Position numbers and translations under genes: made by a program
DNA from: Planctomycetota bacterium
Lineage (GTDB): Bacteria > Planctomycetota > UBA11346
DNA length: 64,000 bases
Assembly: GCA_014193115.1 (NCBI GenBank)
Contig: BJHQ01000007.1
Coordinates: forward strand, 124,001 to 188,000
Direction: 5' to 3'
Shown: positions 27,975 through 38,062 of the stretch, in pieces
Layout: each line of letters opens with the position of its first letter
How positions within the stretch are numbered: the stretch's first letter is position 1
The notes under the pieces: model-generated
Told to the model about the DNA's origin: nothing
The model's input: the letters and a program-made list of their open reading frames with translations, nothing else
The model's database searches: none

Positions 27975-29006
27975 TCAACGCGATTTCACGGCGGTCCACA
28001 CCTCGTCGTAGATCCGATTCGTGTCGCTGCCCAGGTCGAGCAGCGAGACCAGCTTCTTCATCGCCTCGTCGCTGGGATAAATGGCGGCGTTGGCCCGGTT
28101 CTCGGCTTTGACCAGGGCCAGGCTGGCCTGGTACGGCGTGGCGTACTGGGTGAAGTCCGCATTGCGGGCGCCGATCTTGGCATCCATCAGGAAATCGATG
28201 AAAGCATGGGCCCCGGCGGGATTCTTCGCCTTGCTGGTGACCAGCAGGTTGTCCACGGCGCAGGGAGCGCCTTCGACCGGAACGGCGAAGGCCACGTCGG
28301 CGCTTTCGCTCATCGCCTTCACCGCGTCACCGTTATAGACCACCGCCAGGGCCGCCTGCCCGGCCAGGACCTTGTTCTTGCCGCCGACCCCGCCATCAAA
28401 ACCCAGGCAGTCCTTGCGCTGCTTGGCCTTGAGGACGGTTTGACCGATGGTTTTGATCTCGTCCTTGTCCTTGCTGTTCACGTCCTTGCCCAAGGCGATG
28501 GCGGCGCAGCCCATCATCGAACGCATCTCGTCCATCAGCACGAACGGACCGATGCTGGCGGATTCGTCGAAGATCAGCTTCCACGACACCACCTTGCCGG
28601 CGGGCAGCTTGTCTTTGCGGTAGATGATCCCCAATGGTCCCCAGAAATACGGCAGGGTGTACACGTTGCCTTTGTCATAAAGCGGATCGCGGAACCGATC
28701 CCACAGGTTTTTGGCGTTGGGGATCTTGCTCTGATCGAGCTTGGCCACCAGCTTCAGGGTCACGAGCTGGGTCACCACCACGTCGGAAGCCACCAACAGG
28801 TCGTACTGGCCGCTGCCGCCGGCCATCAGCTTGGCGACCATCTCCTCCTGGCTTTCATAGGTCGAGATCCGCACCGGAATGCCGGTCTTCTTTTCGAATT
28901 CCCCCGGGATCGACGGATCGATGTATTCGGAATACATGTAGACGTTCACCGGATCGGCGGCGCGGGCGGCGACCAGGACGGCGAAGAGGAGGGCGATCAG
29001 GCGCAT
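27975..29006 (-). CDS. potD: Spermidine/putrescine-binding periplasmic protein
   Basis: The 343-residue protein has a signal peptide (MRLIALLFAVLVAARA) and the PotD-type bilobal binding fold. VNVYMYSEYIDPSIPGEFEK at the start, YDLLVASDVVV near 70 and the aromatic-rich TLPYFWGPLGIIYRKDKLP near 119 are typical of polyamine binders. It should capture polyamines outside the membrane and deliver them to PotABC. AAGGAA lies ahead of the ATG. It is the last pot gene, 21 nt after potC. Confidence 0.88.
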   Translation of the reverse strand: MRLIALLFAVLVAARAADPVNVYMYSEYIDPSIPGEFEKKTGIPVRISTYESQEEMVAKLMAGGSGQYDLLVASDVVVTQLVTLKLVAKLDQSKIPNAKNLWDRFRDPLYDKGNVYTLPYFWGPLGIIYRKDKLPAGKVVSWKLIFDESASIGPFVLMDEMRSMMGCAAIALGKDVNSKDKDEIKTIGQTVLKAKQRKDCLGFDGGVGGKNKVLAGQAALAVVYNGDAVKAMSESADVAFAVPVEGAPCAVDNLLVTSKAKNPAGAHAFIDFLMDAKIGARNADFTQYATPYQASLALVKAENRANAAIYPSDEAMKKLVSLLDLGSDTNRIYDEVWTAVKSR

Positions 29007-29027
29007 GTGGTTCCTTGTCAGGCGCTG

Positions 29028-29831
29028 CTAGCTAGCCGCCGCCCGGCTGCCCTGCAATCGTGCGGCGCCGACCACCAGCAGGACGGTGGCGACGAAGATC
29101 AGGGTGGACAGGGCGTGCAACTCGGGGGAGACGCCCCGGGCCATCTGGCCGTAGATCAGCACCGGCAAGGTCTCGGTACCCGGACCACAGGTGAAAAATG
29201 CGATGATGAAATCGTCCAGGGACAAAGAGAACGCGAGCAGCGCCCCGGCGGCAATGGCGGGCGCCAGCTGCGGCAGCAGCACCCGGGTGTAGAGCCTCCA
29301 GGTCGATGCATAGAGGTCCCGGGCGGCTTCTTCCTGGGATCGACCGATCATGGTCAGGCGGGCCATCACGATCAAAGCAACGAACGGGATTTCGAAGGTG
29401 ATATGGCCGATGATTATCTGGAGCAGGCCGGGAGCGAACCAGACTTCGGCGAGCGGACCAAGCAGGCGGAGCACCGCGAAAGCCACGACCAGCGCCGCTG
29501 CGAGGATGATGTCCGGCGTCACCACCGGCAGATGGATCAGCACATCGAGACCGCCGCGCACCGGTCTGGGCCACGGCGTGCGCGCCAACCCCAGGGCGAG
29601 CAGCGTCCCCAGGACCGTGGCGACGATCGTCGAGATCCCGGCGACCAGCAGGGTGTTCACCGTCGCCTCGGCCACCACCTGGTTGCCGAGGAGTTTCACA
29701 TACCAATCCACCGTGAAGCCTTTCCACGCGACCCCATGGCGTCCGGCATTGAACGACGCCACCGCAACCGCCAGCAACGGTACATAGAGCAGGCCAATCC
29801 CACTCCAGCCGAGAACCGAGAGCGTTTTCAT
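29028..29831 (-). CDS. potC: Spermidine/putrescine ABC transporter permease
   Basis: The 267-residue protein has six predicted membrane helices and the permease coupling motif (EEAARDLYASTWRLYTRVLLPQ near residue 170), matching PotC in length and order. The ATG at 29831 begins MKTLSVLGWSGIGLLYVPLL, the usual N-terminal helix; the frame extends further but into the transposase region. It follows the RAYT element rather than potB directly, so its translation no longer benefits from coupling to potB. No good Shine-Dalgarno sequence is visible ahead of the ATG. Confidence 0.88.
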   Translation of the reverse strand: MKTLSVLGWSGIGLLYVPLLAVAVASFNAGRHGVAWKGFTVDWYVKLLGNQVVAEATVNTLLVAGISTIVATVLGTLLALGLARTPWPRPVRGGLDVLIHLPVVTPDIILAAALVVAFAVLRLLGPLAEVWFAPGLLQIIIGHITFEIPFVALIVMARLTMIGRSQEEAARDLYASTWRLYTRVLLPQLAPAIAAGALLAFSLSLDDFIIAFFTCGPGTETLPVLIYGQMARGVSPELHALSTLIFVATVLLVVGAARLQGSRAAAS

Positions 29832-29833
29832 GG

Positions 29834-30451
29834 TCAGGGAGAGCCCCTGGGAGAGGCGAGCCCCAGCTCGCCTCGGTAGTGGATGTTCGCCGAAGACCAA
29901 AGCCATTCCTCTGGCGTCCGGCACAAACCGGCCTGCACAGGATTCGCATGGATATACGCGATAGCTCGCAAGTAATGCATCTCGTCCCGGATATATCGAT
30001 CCCAATAGTCGCGCTGCCATCCGGTCGAAAGGGTTGTAACCTGCTTGATCCGTTTTCCGGTCCACGATTTCCACGACTGCACGATTTTGGCGAGGGACCA
30101 TGCGGCCTGAATGGCGATCAGGACGTGAACGTGGTTGGGCATGACCACCCAGGCGTGGAGCCGATAGCGTTCGGGGTCGAATCGTGTCCAGGTATCGACG
30201 ATCGCTTGAGCAATTTCGCTGTGGCTCAAGCAGCACGATCCATGACCGGTATCGAGATAACGATCGATGCGTTTCCGGTAGGCTGGATCTGCCTTGGAAT
30301 CACGTTCGTCGGCTCGGCGTTCGGCGACGTGCACGGGAAGTGAATCCGCCAGTCGATAGGTGATGCATTGCAGCTTTTGGGCACCGTCGAAATGCGGTAG
30401 GTTTCGTGGGCGATACCAACCGCGGCTCGTTACCGGATTGACGCCTTGCAT
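29834..30451 (-). CDS. REP-associated tyrosine transposase (RAYT, Y1_Tnp/IS200-like)
   Basis: The protein (about 206 residues from the ATG at 30451) carries the HUH motif in MPNHVHVLI and a downstream Tyr in YWDRYIRDEMHYL, the nickase tyrosine of Y1 transposases. It also has the RAYT ending YIHANPVQAGLCRTPEEWLWSS. RAYTs nick and join single-stranded DNA at REP palindromes. An in-frame ATG at 30547 overlaps the potB stop (ATGA), but it would add residues encoded by the palindromes themselves, so 30451 is preferred. The last codons also read into the left palindrome. The gene lies between potB and potC on the operon's own strand and is intact. Confidence 0.9.
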   Translation of the reverse strand: MQGVNPVTSRGWYRPRNLPHFDGAQKLQCITYRLADSLPVHVAERRADERDSKADPAYRKRIDRYLDTGHGSCCLSHSEIAQAIVDTWTRFDPERYRLHAWVVMPNHVHVLIAIQAAWSLAKIVQSWKSWTGKRIKQVTTLSTGWQRDYWDRYIRDEMHYLRAIAYIHANPVQAGLCRTPEEWLWSSANIHYRGELGLASPRGSP

Positions 30452-30528
30452 GGCAAGCTGGGGCTCGCCGGTCCCGGGAATCGGTTGATCAATGTCTTGC
30501 AAGGCGAGCTGGGGCTCGCCTCTCCCAG
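29847..30528. mobile_element. RAYT element with inverted terminal REP palindromes
   Basis: The transposase gene is bracketed by two copies of the same 27-bp sequence in opposite orientation, at 29847-29873 and 30502-30528. Each contains an 8-bp stem (AGGCGAGC/GCTCGCCT) with a 4-nt loop. A third, degenerate palindrome lies at 30452-30469, just before the transposase start. The arrangement looks like a REPtron-type unit, a RAYT with its cognate REPs, placed between potB and potC without interrupting either gene. Confidence 0.75.
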
Positions 30529-30543
30529 AGAGGCTGCGACGAG

Positions 30544-31509
30544 TCATGCCACCGGCACTTCGCGGGCGCGCCAGCGCAGGATGGCGATGCCGATCAGGGT
30601 CGCGGCCACCAGGGTCAGGCAGAGCGCGGACAGATACGGCGTATCGCGGCCGACCTGCTGCTGGATCAGGTTGCCCACGAGCATGAATTTCCCCGAGCCG
30701 AGCCGATCGGTGACCAGGAACATGCCGAGGGCGGGGACGAAGGTGAGGATGCCGGCAGCGACCAGTCCCGGCATGATCTGGGGCAGGATGGCGTGTCGGG
30801 CGGTGCGCCACGGACCGGAGTGGAGGTCGCGAGCGGCCTCCACCAAAGTCCAGTCGAGCCGCTCGACCACGGCATAGAGCGGCAGGACGGCGAACGGCAG
30901 AAAAGTCGTCACCATGCCGAGCAGCACCGCGAACGTGCCCGGATACAGGCCGTCCTCAGGTCCGATCGCTCCGAGCTGCTGGGCAAGGCCGGCCAGCCAG
31001 GACTGGTTGGAGAGCAGCACCGTCCAGCCGGCGATGCGGATCACCAGGTTGGTGCAGAACGGGATCATCAGCAGAGCGAGCAGCAGACCGCGCCGCGATT
31101 GCGGCTGTCGCGCGATCCAGAAGGCCATCGGCAAGGCCAGCGCCAGGCACAGCACCGTGGTCAGTCCAGCCACGACCACCGTGCGCAGCAGGATGCGCAG
31201 GTTGTCGGCCTCCCAGCCGAACACGCCCCAACCGGCGACCCGCCCGAGATTGTCCCAGGTCAGCGACAACTTCACAGCGCCATAGCCGGCGGTCTCGCAG
31301 AACGCTGCCGCGAAGACGAGCGCCAAGGGCACGGCGAGGAACAGGAGCAACCACAACGCTCCGCCTCCGATCAGCACAGCTCCTCGCCGGCGCAACCGGG
31401 CGAAGGTGGTCAGCTCGCCGGCGTCGATGGTCGGCGCTCCCGGGCCTTGGCCCTGAGCTCCCGGACCTTGGCCCTGAGCTCCCGGGCCTTGGCCTTGAGC
31501 CTCAGTCAT
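30544..31509 (-). CDS. potB: Spermidine/putrescine ABC transporter permease
   Basis: The 321-residue protein has six membrane helices and the permease motif EAARDLHSGPWRTARHAILPQ near residue 225, matching PotB. The ATG at 31509 overlaps the potA stop by 8 nt. Its cytoplasmic N-terminus contains three tandem copies of the 7-residue unit QGQGPGA before the first helix, an unusual low-complexity insertion. The RAYT element starts immediately after its stop. Confidence 0.88.
   Translation of the reverse strand: MTEAQGQGPGAQGQGPGAQGQGPGAPTIDAGELTTFARLRRRGAVLIGGGALWLLLFLAVPLALVFAAAFCETAGYGAVKLSLTWDNLGRVAGWGVFGWEADNLRILLRTVVVAGLTTVLCLALALPMAFWIARQPQSRRGLLLALLMIPFCTNLVIRIAGWTVLLSNQSWLAGLAQQLGAIGPEDGLYPGTFAVLLGMVTTFLPFAVLPLYAVVERLDWTLVEAARDLHSGPWRTARHAILPQIMPGLVAAGILTFVPALGMFLVTDRLGSGKFMLVGNLIQQQVGRDTPYLSALCLTLVAATLIGIAILRWRAREVPVA
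31438..31500. repeat. 21-bp in-frame minisatellite in potB
   Basis: Three 21-bp units encode QGQGPGA repeats near the PotB N-terminus. The unit length is a multiple of three, so copy-number change would keep the frame. Confidence 0.75.
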
Positions 31510-32545
31510 CGAGCACCAGCAGGTCATTGGCCGGCAGGTCGAGCCAGACCGATTTCCCTGGAGAAACGCCGCCGATGTCCTCGACTTCGCTGGGCGACAG
31601 GGTGATCCGGACATTGCCCGGGGCGCAGTACACATCCCACCGGGTGCCCAGGTAGTGGACTTCGCTGATCGTCGCGGCCACCGCGTTTTCCTGAGGTTTC
31701 ACCAATTCGACGCCGATCTGCTCGGGCCGGATGGCGAGGGTTCCGGTGGTCCAGCCCGGCACCGTGCCGGGACGCAGCAAGCCGAGAGCGGTGCGCACCG
31801 CGGCGCCTTCACGGGTCCCCGGCAGCAGGTTGGCATCGCCGAGGAAATCCGCGACGAAACGGGTGCGGGGCCGTTCGAAGACCTCGGCTGGCGCGCCGCC
31901 CTGTTCGATCCGGCCGCGATTCATCACCAGGATGCGGTCGCTGACCAGCATCGCCTCGTCCTGATCGTGGGTGACCAGCAGGAAGGTCGTTCCGAGCCTG
32001 CGCTGCAAGCGCTTCAATTCCAGTTGGACCTCGGCCCGCAGCTGGGCATCGAGGGCCGACATCGGCTCGTCGAGCAGCAGCAGCTCCGGCTCGTTGACCA
32101 AGGCCCGGGCCAGGGCCACCCGCTGACGCTGGCCGCCGGACAGTTGGTGGGGCATCCGCCGGGCGAGCTCGCCGAGGCGGAGCATCTCCAGCCCCCCTGC
32201 CACCCGGCGCGTCACGTCAGGCTCGGCCAGGCGGCGCGAACGCAGGCCGAAGGCGATGTTGTCCTGCACCGACAAATGGGGGAACAGCGCATAATTCTGG
32301 AACACCGTGTTCACCGGCCGGCGGTTCGCGGGCAGCGCCAACAGGTCGTTCTGTCCGAGCCGGACCGACCCGGCGTCGGCCAGTTCGAAACCTCCGAAGA
32401 TCCGCAGCAACGTGGTCTTGCCGCAGCCGCTCGGTCCGAGCAGGGTCACGAACTCGCCGCCTTGGGCCGCGAAGCTGACCTCTTGCAGCACTGGCGTGGC
32501 TGCAAAGGCCTTGCTCACCCCGTTGACCGTCAATCCCTCGGCCAT
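31502..32545 (-). CDS. potA: Spermidine/putrescine ABC transporter ATP-binding protein
   Basis: The 347-residue ATPase has Walker A (GPSGCGKTT), Q-loop (FQNYALFPHL), signature (LSGGQRQRVALARAL), Walker B (LLLLDEP) and H-loop (THD), plus a C-terminal TOBE domain (about 265-345) as in PotA/CysA-type importers. It powers uptake through PotBC. A start at 32578 is also possible; 32545 (MAEGLTVNGVSKAF) fits the family N-terminus. It lies 78 bp downstream of the sigma-54 regulator on the same strand. Confidence 0.9.
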   Translation of the reverse strand: MAEGLTVNGVSKAFAATPVLQEVSFAAQGGEFVTLLGPSGCGKTTLLRIFGGFELADAGSVRLGQNDLLALPANRRPVNTVFQNYALFPHLSVQDNIAFGLRSRRLAEPDVTRRVAGGLEMLRLGELARRMPHQLSGGQRQRVALARALVNEPELLLLDEPMSALDAQLRAEVQLELKRLQRRLGTTFLLVTHDQDEAMLVSDRILVMNRGRIEQGGAPAEVFERPRTRFVADFLGDANLLPGTREGAAVRTALGLLRPGTVPGWTTGTLAIRPEQIGVELVKPQENAVAATISEVHYLGTRWDVYCAPGNVRITLSPSEVEDIGGVSPGKSVWLDLPANDLLVLDD

Positions 32546-32623
32546 GGCGCGACCGTGGGGCCTGGCGTTGGCTGGCAAGCCCTGGAAGCGTGGCCAGCCC
32601 CGAAGCTGCGGCCCCCTGCCCGC

Positions 32624-34021
<1,398 letters not shown>

Positions 34022-34098
34022 CAGCGAGAATCGCCGATGATTCCCGACCTCGCAAGCGATCCCATCAGCAGCAGCAAGCCGCGGACCGCTGCGGGCAG

Positions 34099-35481
34099 TC
34101 AACCAGCCGGCAGATGGAGCCGGGCCCGCTGTTCCGGGTTGAGCGGCTTCGCCGTCGGCACGCCGCCGCCTTCCAGGTGCCGCCACAGCTGCGCCAAGGG
34201 TTCCGGCCACGTGCTTTCGAAACGCAATTCGGCGCCGGTGCGTGGATGGGGGAAGACGATCAGCGCCGCATGCAGCGCCTGCCCTGGCAGCTCAGCGCAG
34301 GGCGTACCGTAGACCCAATCGCCGACCAACGGATGCCCATGATGGGCGGCATGCACCCGGATCTGGTGCTGCCGGCCGGTGTGCAGGATCAACCGCAAGC
34401 GAGCAAACGGCGGCCCGACGACCGAAGACTGCGTCCTGGTTCCAAGCCTGGGAGCGCCGAGCGCCAGCTCGGCTGGACTGGCAGCGCTAGGGCTGGGAGC
34501 GCAGGCTTCAGCCTGCCCGAGCGGCCTGGGAGCGCTGAGCGCCAGCTCGGCTGGGCTGGCAGCGCTAGGGCTGGGAGCGCAGGCTTCAGCCTGCCCGGGC
34601 GGCCTGGGAGCGCCGAGCGCCAGCTCGGCTGGACTGGACTGGACCTGCCTGGGAGCGCCGAGCGCCAGCTCGGCTGGACTGGCAGCGCTAGGGCTGGGAG
34701 CGCAGGCTTCAGCCTGCCCGGGCGATTTGGCAGGCTGAAGCCTGCGCTCCCAGGTCCCAGCCACCGCCTCGACCCGCCATTCGGTATGGCAGGCTAGACC
34801 GTCGCTACGCACGCAGCGCAGCACCACGGCGTCCTCGGCCAAGCCGATCGGATCGCGCCAGTGGCCGGCGGGCGCGTCCGGCGCTCCGTGGACGATGGCG
34901 ACATATTCCTTGTGGACTCTCCGCTCCGCCCAGGCGTCCGACACGGTGACGTGGGCGTCCAGATGCCGGGTCGCGAGCACGATCCCAGCGGTGTCGCGAT
35001 CGATGCGGTTGACCAGGCGGATCTGATTGGGATCGCCACCCTGCTCGCGGACCCAGTCCTGGAGCTGATTGAGCAGCGTCCCGGTCATGATCTTGCCCGC
35101 CTGATGGGCAAGCTGGCCGAGACCCTTATCTGCGACGATGACGTCGTCGTCGTGATAGAGCAGGCGCAGCGGCGGCGGCGTGTAGGTCGGATCCGCAACC
35201 GGCAGCGGCGCCAGCAAACGCACCAGCTGGCCGCTGACCACCGCCTGATCGGCCCGCGCCTCTACCCCATCCACGGTCAATCGGCCTGCCATTCCCCAGC
35301 GTTCCAGCAGCTCATCGGTATAGCGCGGGCACAACGCTTGCAGGTATCGGCCCAGCGGCAGATCAAGCCCCTGGCGCCGACCGACGGTGAAGACCACCTC
35401 GCGATGGGTCGCGGTCAGCCGCTTGACGACTTTGACTTCGTTGCGAATCGCGGCGGCGAGCGGGCTCTCGCCAAAAGACAT
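34099..35481 (-). CDS. RluA-family RNA pseudouridine synthase with in-frame REP insertion
   Basis: The protein has an N-terminal S4-like RNA-binding domain and the RluA catalytic core, with the conserved NRIDRDTAG (catalytic Asp about residue 161) and the C-terminal TGRQHQIRVHAAHHGHPLVGD. It should isomerise uridine to pseudouridine in rRNA or tRNA. Between these two halves, about 100 residues are encoded by the palindromic repeat cluster at 34448-34753, giving repeats of PGQAEACAPSPSAASPAELALGAP type (listed in part). The frame stays open through the insertion. The enzyme may tolerate it as a surface loop or may be impaired. An alternative GTG start lies at 35490. Confidence 0.85.
   Translation of the reverse strand: MSFGESPLAAAIRNEVKVVKRLTATHREVVFTVGRRQGLDLPLGRYLQALCPRYTDELLERWGMAGRLTVDGVEARADQAVVSGQLVRLLAPLPVADPTYTPPPLRLLYHDDDVIVADKGLGQLAHQAGKIMTGTLLNQLQDWVREQGGDPNQIRLVNRIDRDTAGIVLATRHLDAHVTVSDAWAERRVHKEYVAIVHGAPDAPAGHWRDPIGLAEDAVVLRCVRSDGLACHTEWRVEAVAGTWERRLQPAKSPGQAEACAPSPSAASPAELALGAPRQVQSSPAELALGAPRPPGQAEACAPSPSAASPAELALSAPRPLGQAEACAPSPSAASPAELALGAPRLGTRTQSSVVGPPFARLRLILHTGRQHQIRVHAAHHGHPLVGDWVYGTPCAELPGQALHAALIVFPHPRTGAELRFESTWPEPLAQLWRHLEGGGVPTAKPLNPEQRARLHLPAG
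34448..34753. repeat. REP/BIME-like palindromic repeat cluster inside the pseudouridine synthase gene
   Basis: The cluster has two full units of 77-78 bp (34448, 34525), a 45-bp partial unit (34603) and a last unit (34648). It ends with an inverted copy of the second palindrome at 34729-34753. Each full unit holds two hairpins: GCCGAGCGCCAGCTCGGC and GCAGGCTTCAGCCTGC. The first hairpin also occurs twice in the cluster near 42.1-42.4 kb. Confidence 0.9.
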
Positions 35482-35506
35482 GCCGATCACTGGTCGAAGC
35501 AGACGA

Positions 35507-37162
35507 TCAGTTCACGCCCACCGGCGCCACTGGCTCGCTGTCAGGCACGATGCTGGCGGCGCTGATCGGCCAGGCGGGCAGGCCGTCGGCGTACCATTGG
35601 ACCCGGATCCGGGTCGCCTCGCCGCCAGTCACCAGGGCGAATGGCGCGGCGACGCCGCCGACCACCAGCGAGGTGCCGACCCAGCCGCGCTCCGAGCTCC
35701 ACCAGCGGGTGGTCAGATCAGAGCGACCGGCAAGCTCACTGGGGACTGCCGGCGCAGAGGCGATCACCACATCGCGACGCAGCTGCCACAGCCCCGGGGC
35801 CGGAGTCGCCGGCGGCCAGAGCGGCGCCGGTGCGATGTGGACGGCGCATGGCGCACCCAGCCAGGTTCCGAGGTTTCCATCCTCCCGCGCCGTCACCAGC
35901 GGCAGGCCCGCCGGCAGCAACGCCGTCAACGCGGTATCCGCGCCGGGCAGGCACCAGCGACGGGCGGTCCAAGTCCCGGCATCCAGCGTCAGCCAGCCGG
36001 CGAATCCTCCCGGTGGCGAGCGCACTTCGATGCGCAGGCGGGTCGGCTCATCAAGGTCGAGCTGCCAAGCACCAGGGCCAAAGCACGCGATCGCCTGATC
36101 GTCACTGGCGATCACGCTTGGCGACCAAGCCGGCAATTGCGCCAGTTCCGCGGCGGTCGCCGCGGGTACCGGCCAGCCGTGGGCGATGAGCCACGGCGAC
36201 AGGTCGGCGCCCAGGGCCAAGGACCAGTGGTTGGCCAAGGCTGCCACCTTGCCGGCGTCACCATCGGCGGAGTGCTCGGCCCGGGCCAGGGCGCAGGCGC
36301 GGCGGACCACATCGGCGCCGACCAGGCCAGCCAGCTCAAGGAGCAAGCCGCCTTGGGCATCGGCGCTGAGGGATTCAGGCTCCGCGGCGCCTGGTTCGGA
36401 GCCGGCGATGGCCGACCACGGACGGCCCAATGCCGCCCATCCGGCCTGGCGGCGGCGTGCAGCGCCAGCCAAAGCCGATTCGGGTGGAAGCCCCTCGGTG
36501 CGATCGCCCTCCCGGGCGAACACCGGCAGCAGGTAGCCTTCGACGAAAGCGGTCCAAGCATGGGCCGGCTCGGGCCCGACGAACCACCGTGAGCTGAACC
36601 GCGTGCCCGCCACCACGTCGGCATTGTGGGCCAGTTCGTGGGCCACCGCCGCATCCCAGCGGGCGGGATCGGATAGGGCGAGATCAAGCAGATGCGGGCG
36701 CAATTCTATGCCGGCGGATCCGACCCGTCCCAGGCCATCATGATCACGGGGCAAGGTGTTGGCCAGGCCGGCGACCTCGGGAACGATCGCCAGATCGACG
36801 GTCGACTGGACCGCACCAGGCACTAATCCGGTCAATTCGCGCAGCCGGGCCAAGGTCAGCGAGCACCGATCGGCCAGTTCCCGGGCCTGGTCGAGGCCGA
36901 TGCGTGCGAGGTCGGCCTCGCTGAACAGCAGTCTGACTCCGGCGCTGGGCACCGGATGCAGCCGCCATATGACCAGCGGATCGCTCAGCGAGGCCACCAC
37001 GACCAGTCCTGATCCCGCTGGCGCCAAGGTCTCTGCCGCCGCCGGTGCATCGCCGGCGACCACGTGCGAACCAATCACGGCCGCAGCCGCGATGGTCAGC
37101 GGGGCCGCCGCCAAGGCGGCGGCCAGGAACGTGGAACCAGGGACGGCGGAACGCACTGACAT
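35507..37162 (-). CDS. Secreted HELAH-motif protein, probable zinc metallopeptidase
   Basis: The 551-residue protein begins with a signal-like hydrophobic stretch (FLAAALAAAPLTIAAAAVI). It contains AVAHELAHNADVV near residue 170, an HExxH zinc-binding motif (HELAH). Downstream, AWTAFVEGYLLPVF near 202 supplies a Glu that could be the third ligand, as in gluzincins. The C-terminal half is beta-rich with many Trp residues, possibly carbohydrate- or wall-binding. The family is not recognised. The ATG at 37162 is chosen because it starts the signal peptide; the frame runs on to 37240. It is divergent from the small proline-rich gene. Confidence 0.68.
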   Translation of the reverse strand: MSVRSAVPGSTFLAAALAAAPLTIAAAAVIGSHVVAGDAPAAAETLAPAGSGLVVVASLSDPLVIWRLHPVPSAGVRLLFSEADLARIGLDQARELADRCSLTLARLRELTGLVPGAVQSTVDLAIVPEVAGLANTLPRDHDGLGRVGSAGIELRPHLLDLALSDPARWDAAVAHELAHNADVVAGTRFSSRWFVGPEPAHAWTAFVEGYLLPVFAREGDRTEGLPPESALAGAARRRQAGWAALGRPWSAIAGSEPGAAEPESLSADAQGGLLLELAGLVGADVVRRACALARAEHSADGDAGKVAALANHWSLALGADLSPWLIAHGWPVPAATAAELAQLPAWSPSVIASDDQAIACFGPGAWQLDLDEPTRLRIEVRSPPGGFAGWLTLDAGTWTARRWCLPGADTALTALLPAGLPLVTAREDGNLGTWLGAPCAVHIAPAPLWPPATPAPGLWQLRRDVVIASAPAVPSELAGRSDLTTRWWSSERGWVGTSLVVGGVAAPFALVTGGEATRIRVQWYADGLPAWPISAASIVPDSEPVAPVGVN

Positions 37163-37308
37163 GTCAGAAGATGAAATATGGCATCGCCCAGCCGGCTGGC
37201 AACGGCGCCTGCGGAGCATTGCACCGGCCTGGCTGGTCACCGTCCCACAGACCGCCTTCCGATGAATTCCAGCTCGACCCGAGCGCCAAACGACCGATAC
37301 TGCCCACT

Positions 37309-37674
37309 ATGGTGGAGCTTCCGCCGGTACTGCCTGCACCTGAGACTGGCGAGCGTTCGCCGGGCGATGGCAATTTCTACCAGCGTCAACCGAAGAAACC
37401 GCCGCTGCCCGCACCCGATCAACCGCCGCCGCCCCAGCCGCCGCCGCTGCCGCTCCAGCGACCGGATCCATTGGCTCCTCTGGTCGAGGAGCTCGATCGC
37501 CAGCGCGCCACCGCGGAACCCGAGCTGGCCGACGACGAGAGCAGCGCTCAACGCAAGGCCACCGCCCTGGCTGCCTATCGTGACAGCGCCCTCCACAGCA
37601 TCCTGATCGAGCCGAAACCTGTGCCGACCTCTGAGCCAGAGACGGTCCCTGGCCACCTGGACAAACCGGCATAG
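37309..37674 (+). CDS. Small proline-rich protein, unknown
   Basis: This 121-residue ORF has a Pro-rich N-terminal half (runs of proline around residues 37-50) and a more charged, helical C-terminal half (PLVEELDRQRATAEPELADD). There is no signal peptide and no recognised family. It ends just before RNase P RNA. A longer frame from 37045 overlaps the divergent gene and is unlikely. Coding status is uncertain but supported by the amino-acid composition of the C-terminal half. Confidence 0.45.
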   Translation: MVELPPVLPAPETGERSPGDGNFYQRQPKKPPLPAPDQPPPPQPPPLPLQRPDPLAPLVEELDRQRATAEPELADDESSAQRKATALAAYRDSALHSILIEPKPVPTSEPETVPGHLDKPA

Positions 37675-37683
37675 GATGTTTCC

Positions 37684-38054
37684 TGCTGCCTGACGGCCGC
37701 GTCCGCCGGGTTCCCGGCGGCCGAGGAAAGTCCGGGCTCCGCAGGGCATGGTGGCTGCCAAATGCAGCCGGCTTCCGTGGCGGGAGGCTAGGGAAAGTGC
37801 AACAGAAAACAGACCGCCTCGCCCGCGGGCGCAAGCCCCTGGGTGCGGTAAGGGCGAAACGGTGGGGTAAGAGCCCACCGCGGGAACCGTAAGGCGACCG
37901 GCACGGCAAACCCCACCAGGAGCAAGCCCAGACCGCGCGTGGTGCTGCCCGCACCGCTTTGTGAAGCGCGAATCGGGTGCTAGAGGGCCGGCGGCAACGC
38001 CGGACCTGAGAGAAATGGCCGTCCACGACAGGACCCGGCTTATGGCAGTCACCG
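37684..38054 (+). ncRNA. rnpB: RNase P RNA, bacterial type A
   Basis: The universally conserved blocks are present in order: GAGGAAAGTCCGGGCTCC at 37723-37740, the AGGGTGAAA-like region around 37845-37860 (GTAAGGGCGAAACGG), GGGTAAGAGCCCACCG at 37865-37880, and the 3' block ACAGGACCCGGCTTA at about 38028-38042. CTGCC near 37686 pairs with GGCAG near 38044 to close helix P1. Total length about 370 nt is normal for type A. It is the catalytic RNA that matures tRNA 5' ends. Ends are approximate. Confidence 0.95.
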
Positions 38055-38062
38055 ACCACCCA

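Noticed and set aside
30452..30547. Longer N-terminus for the RAYT starting at 30547
   Set aside because: The added residues are translations of the REP palindromes (GEPQLAL/GEPQLAM) and are not part of the Y1 transposase fold; the ATGA overlap with potB may be coincidental.
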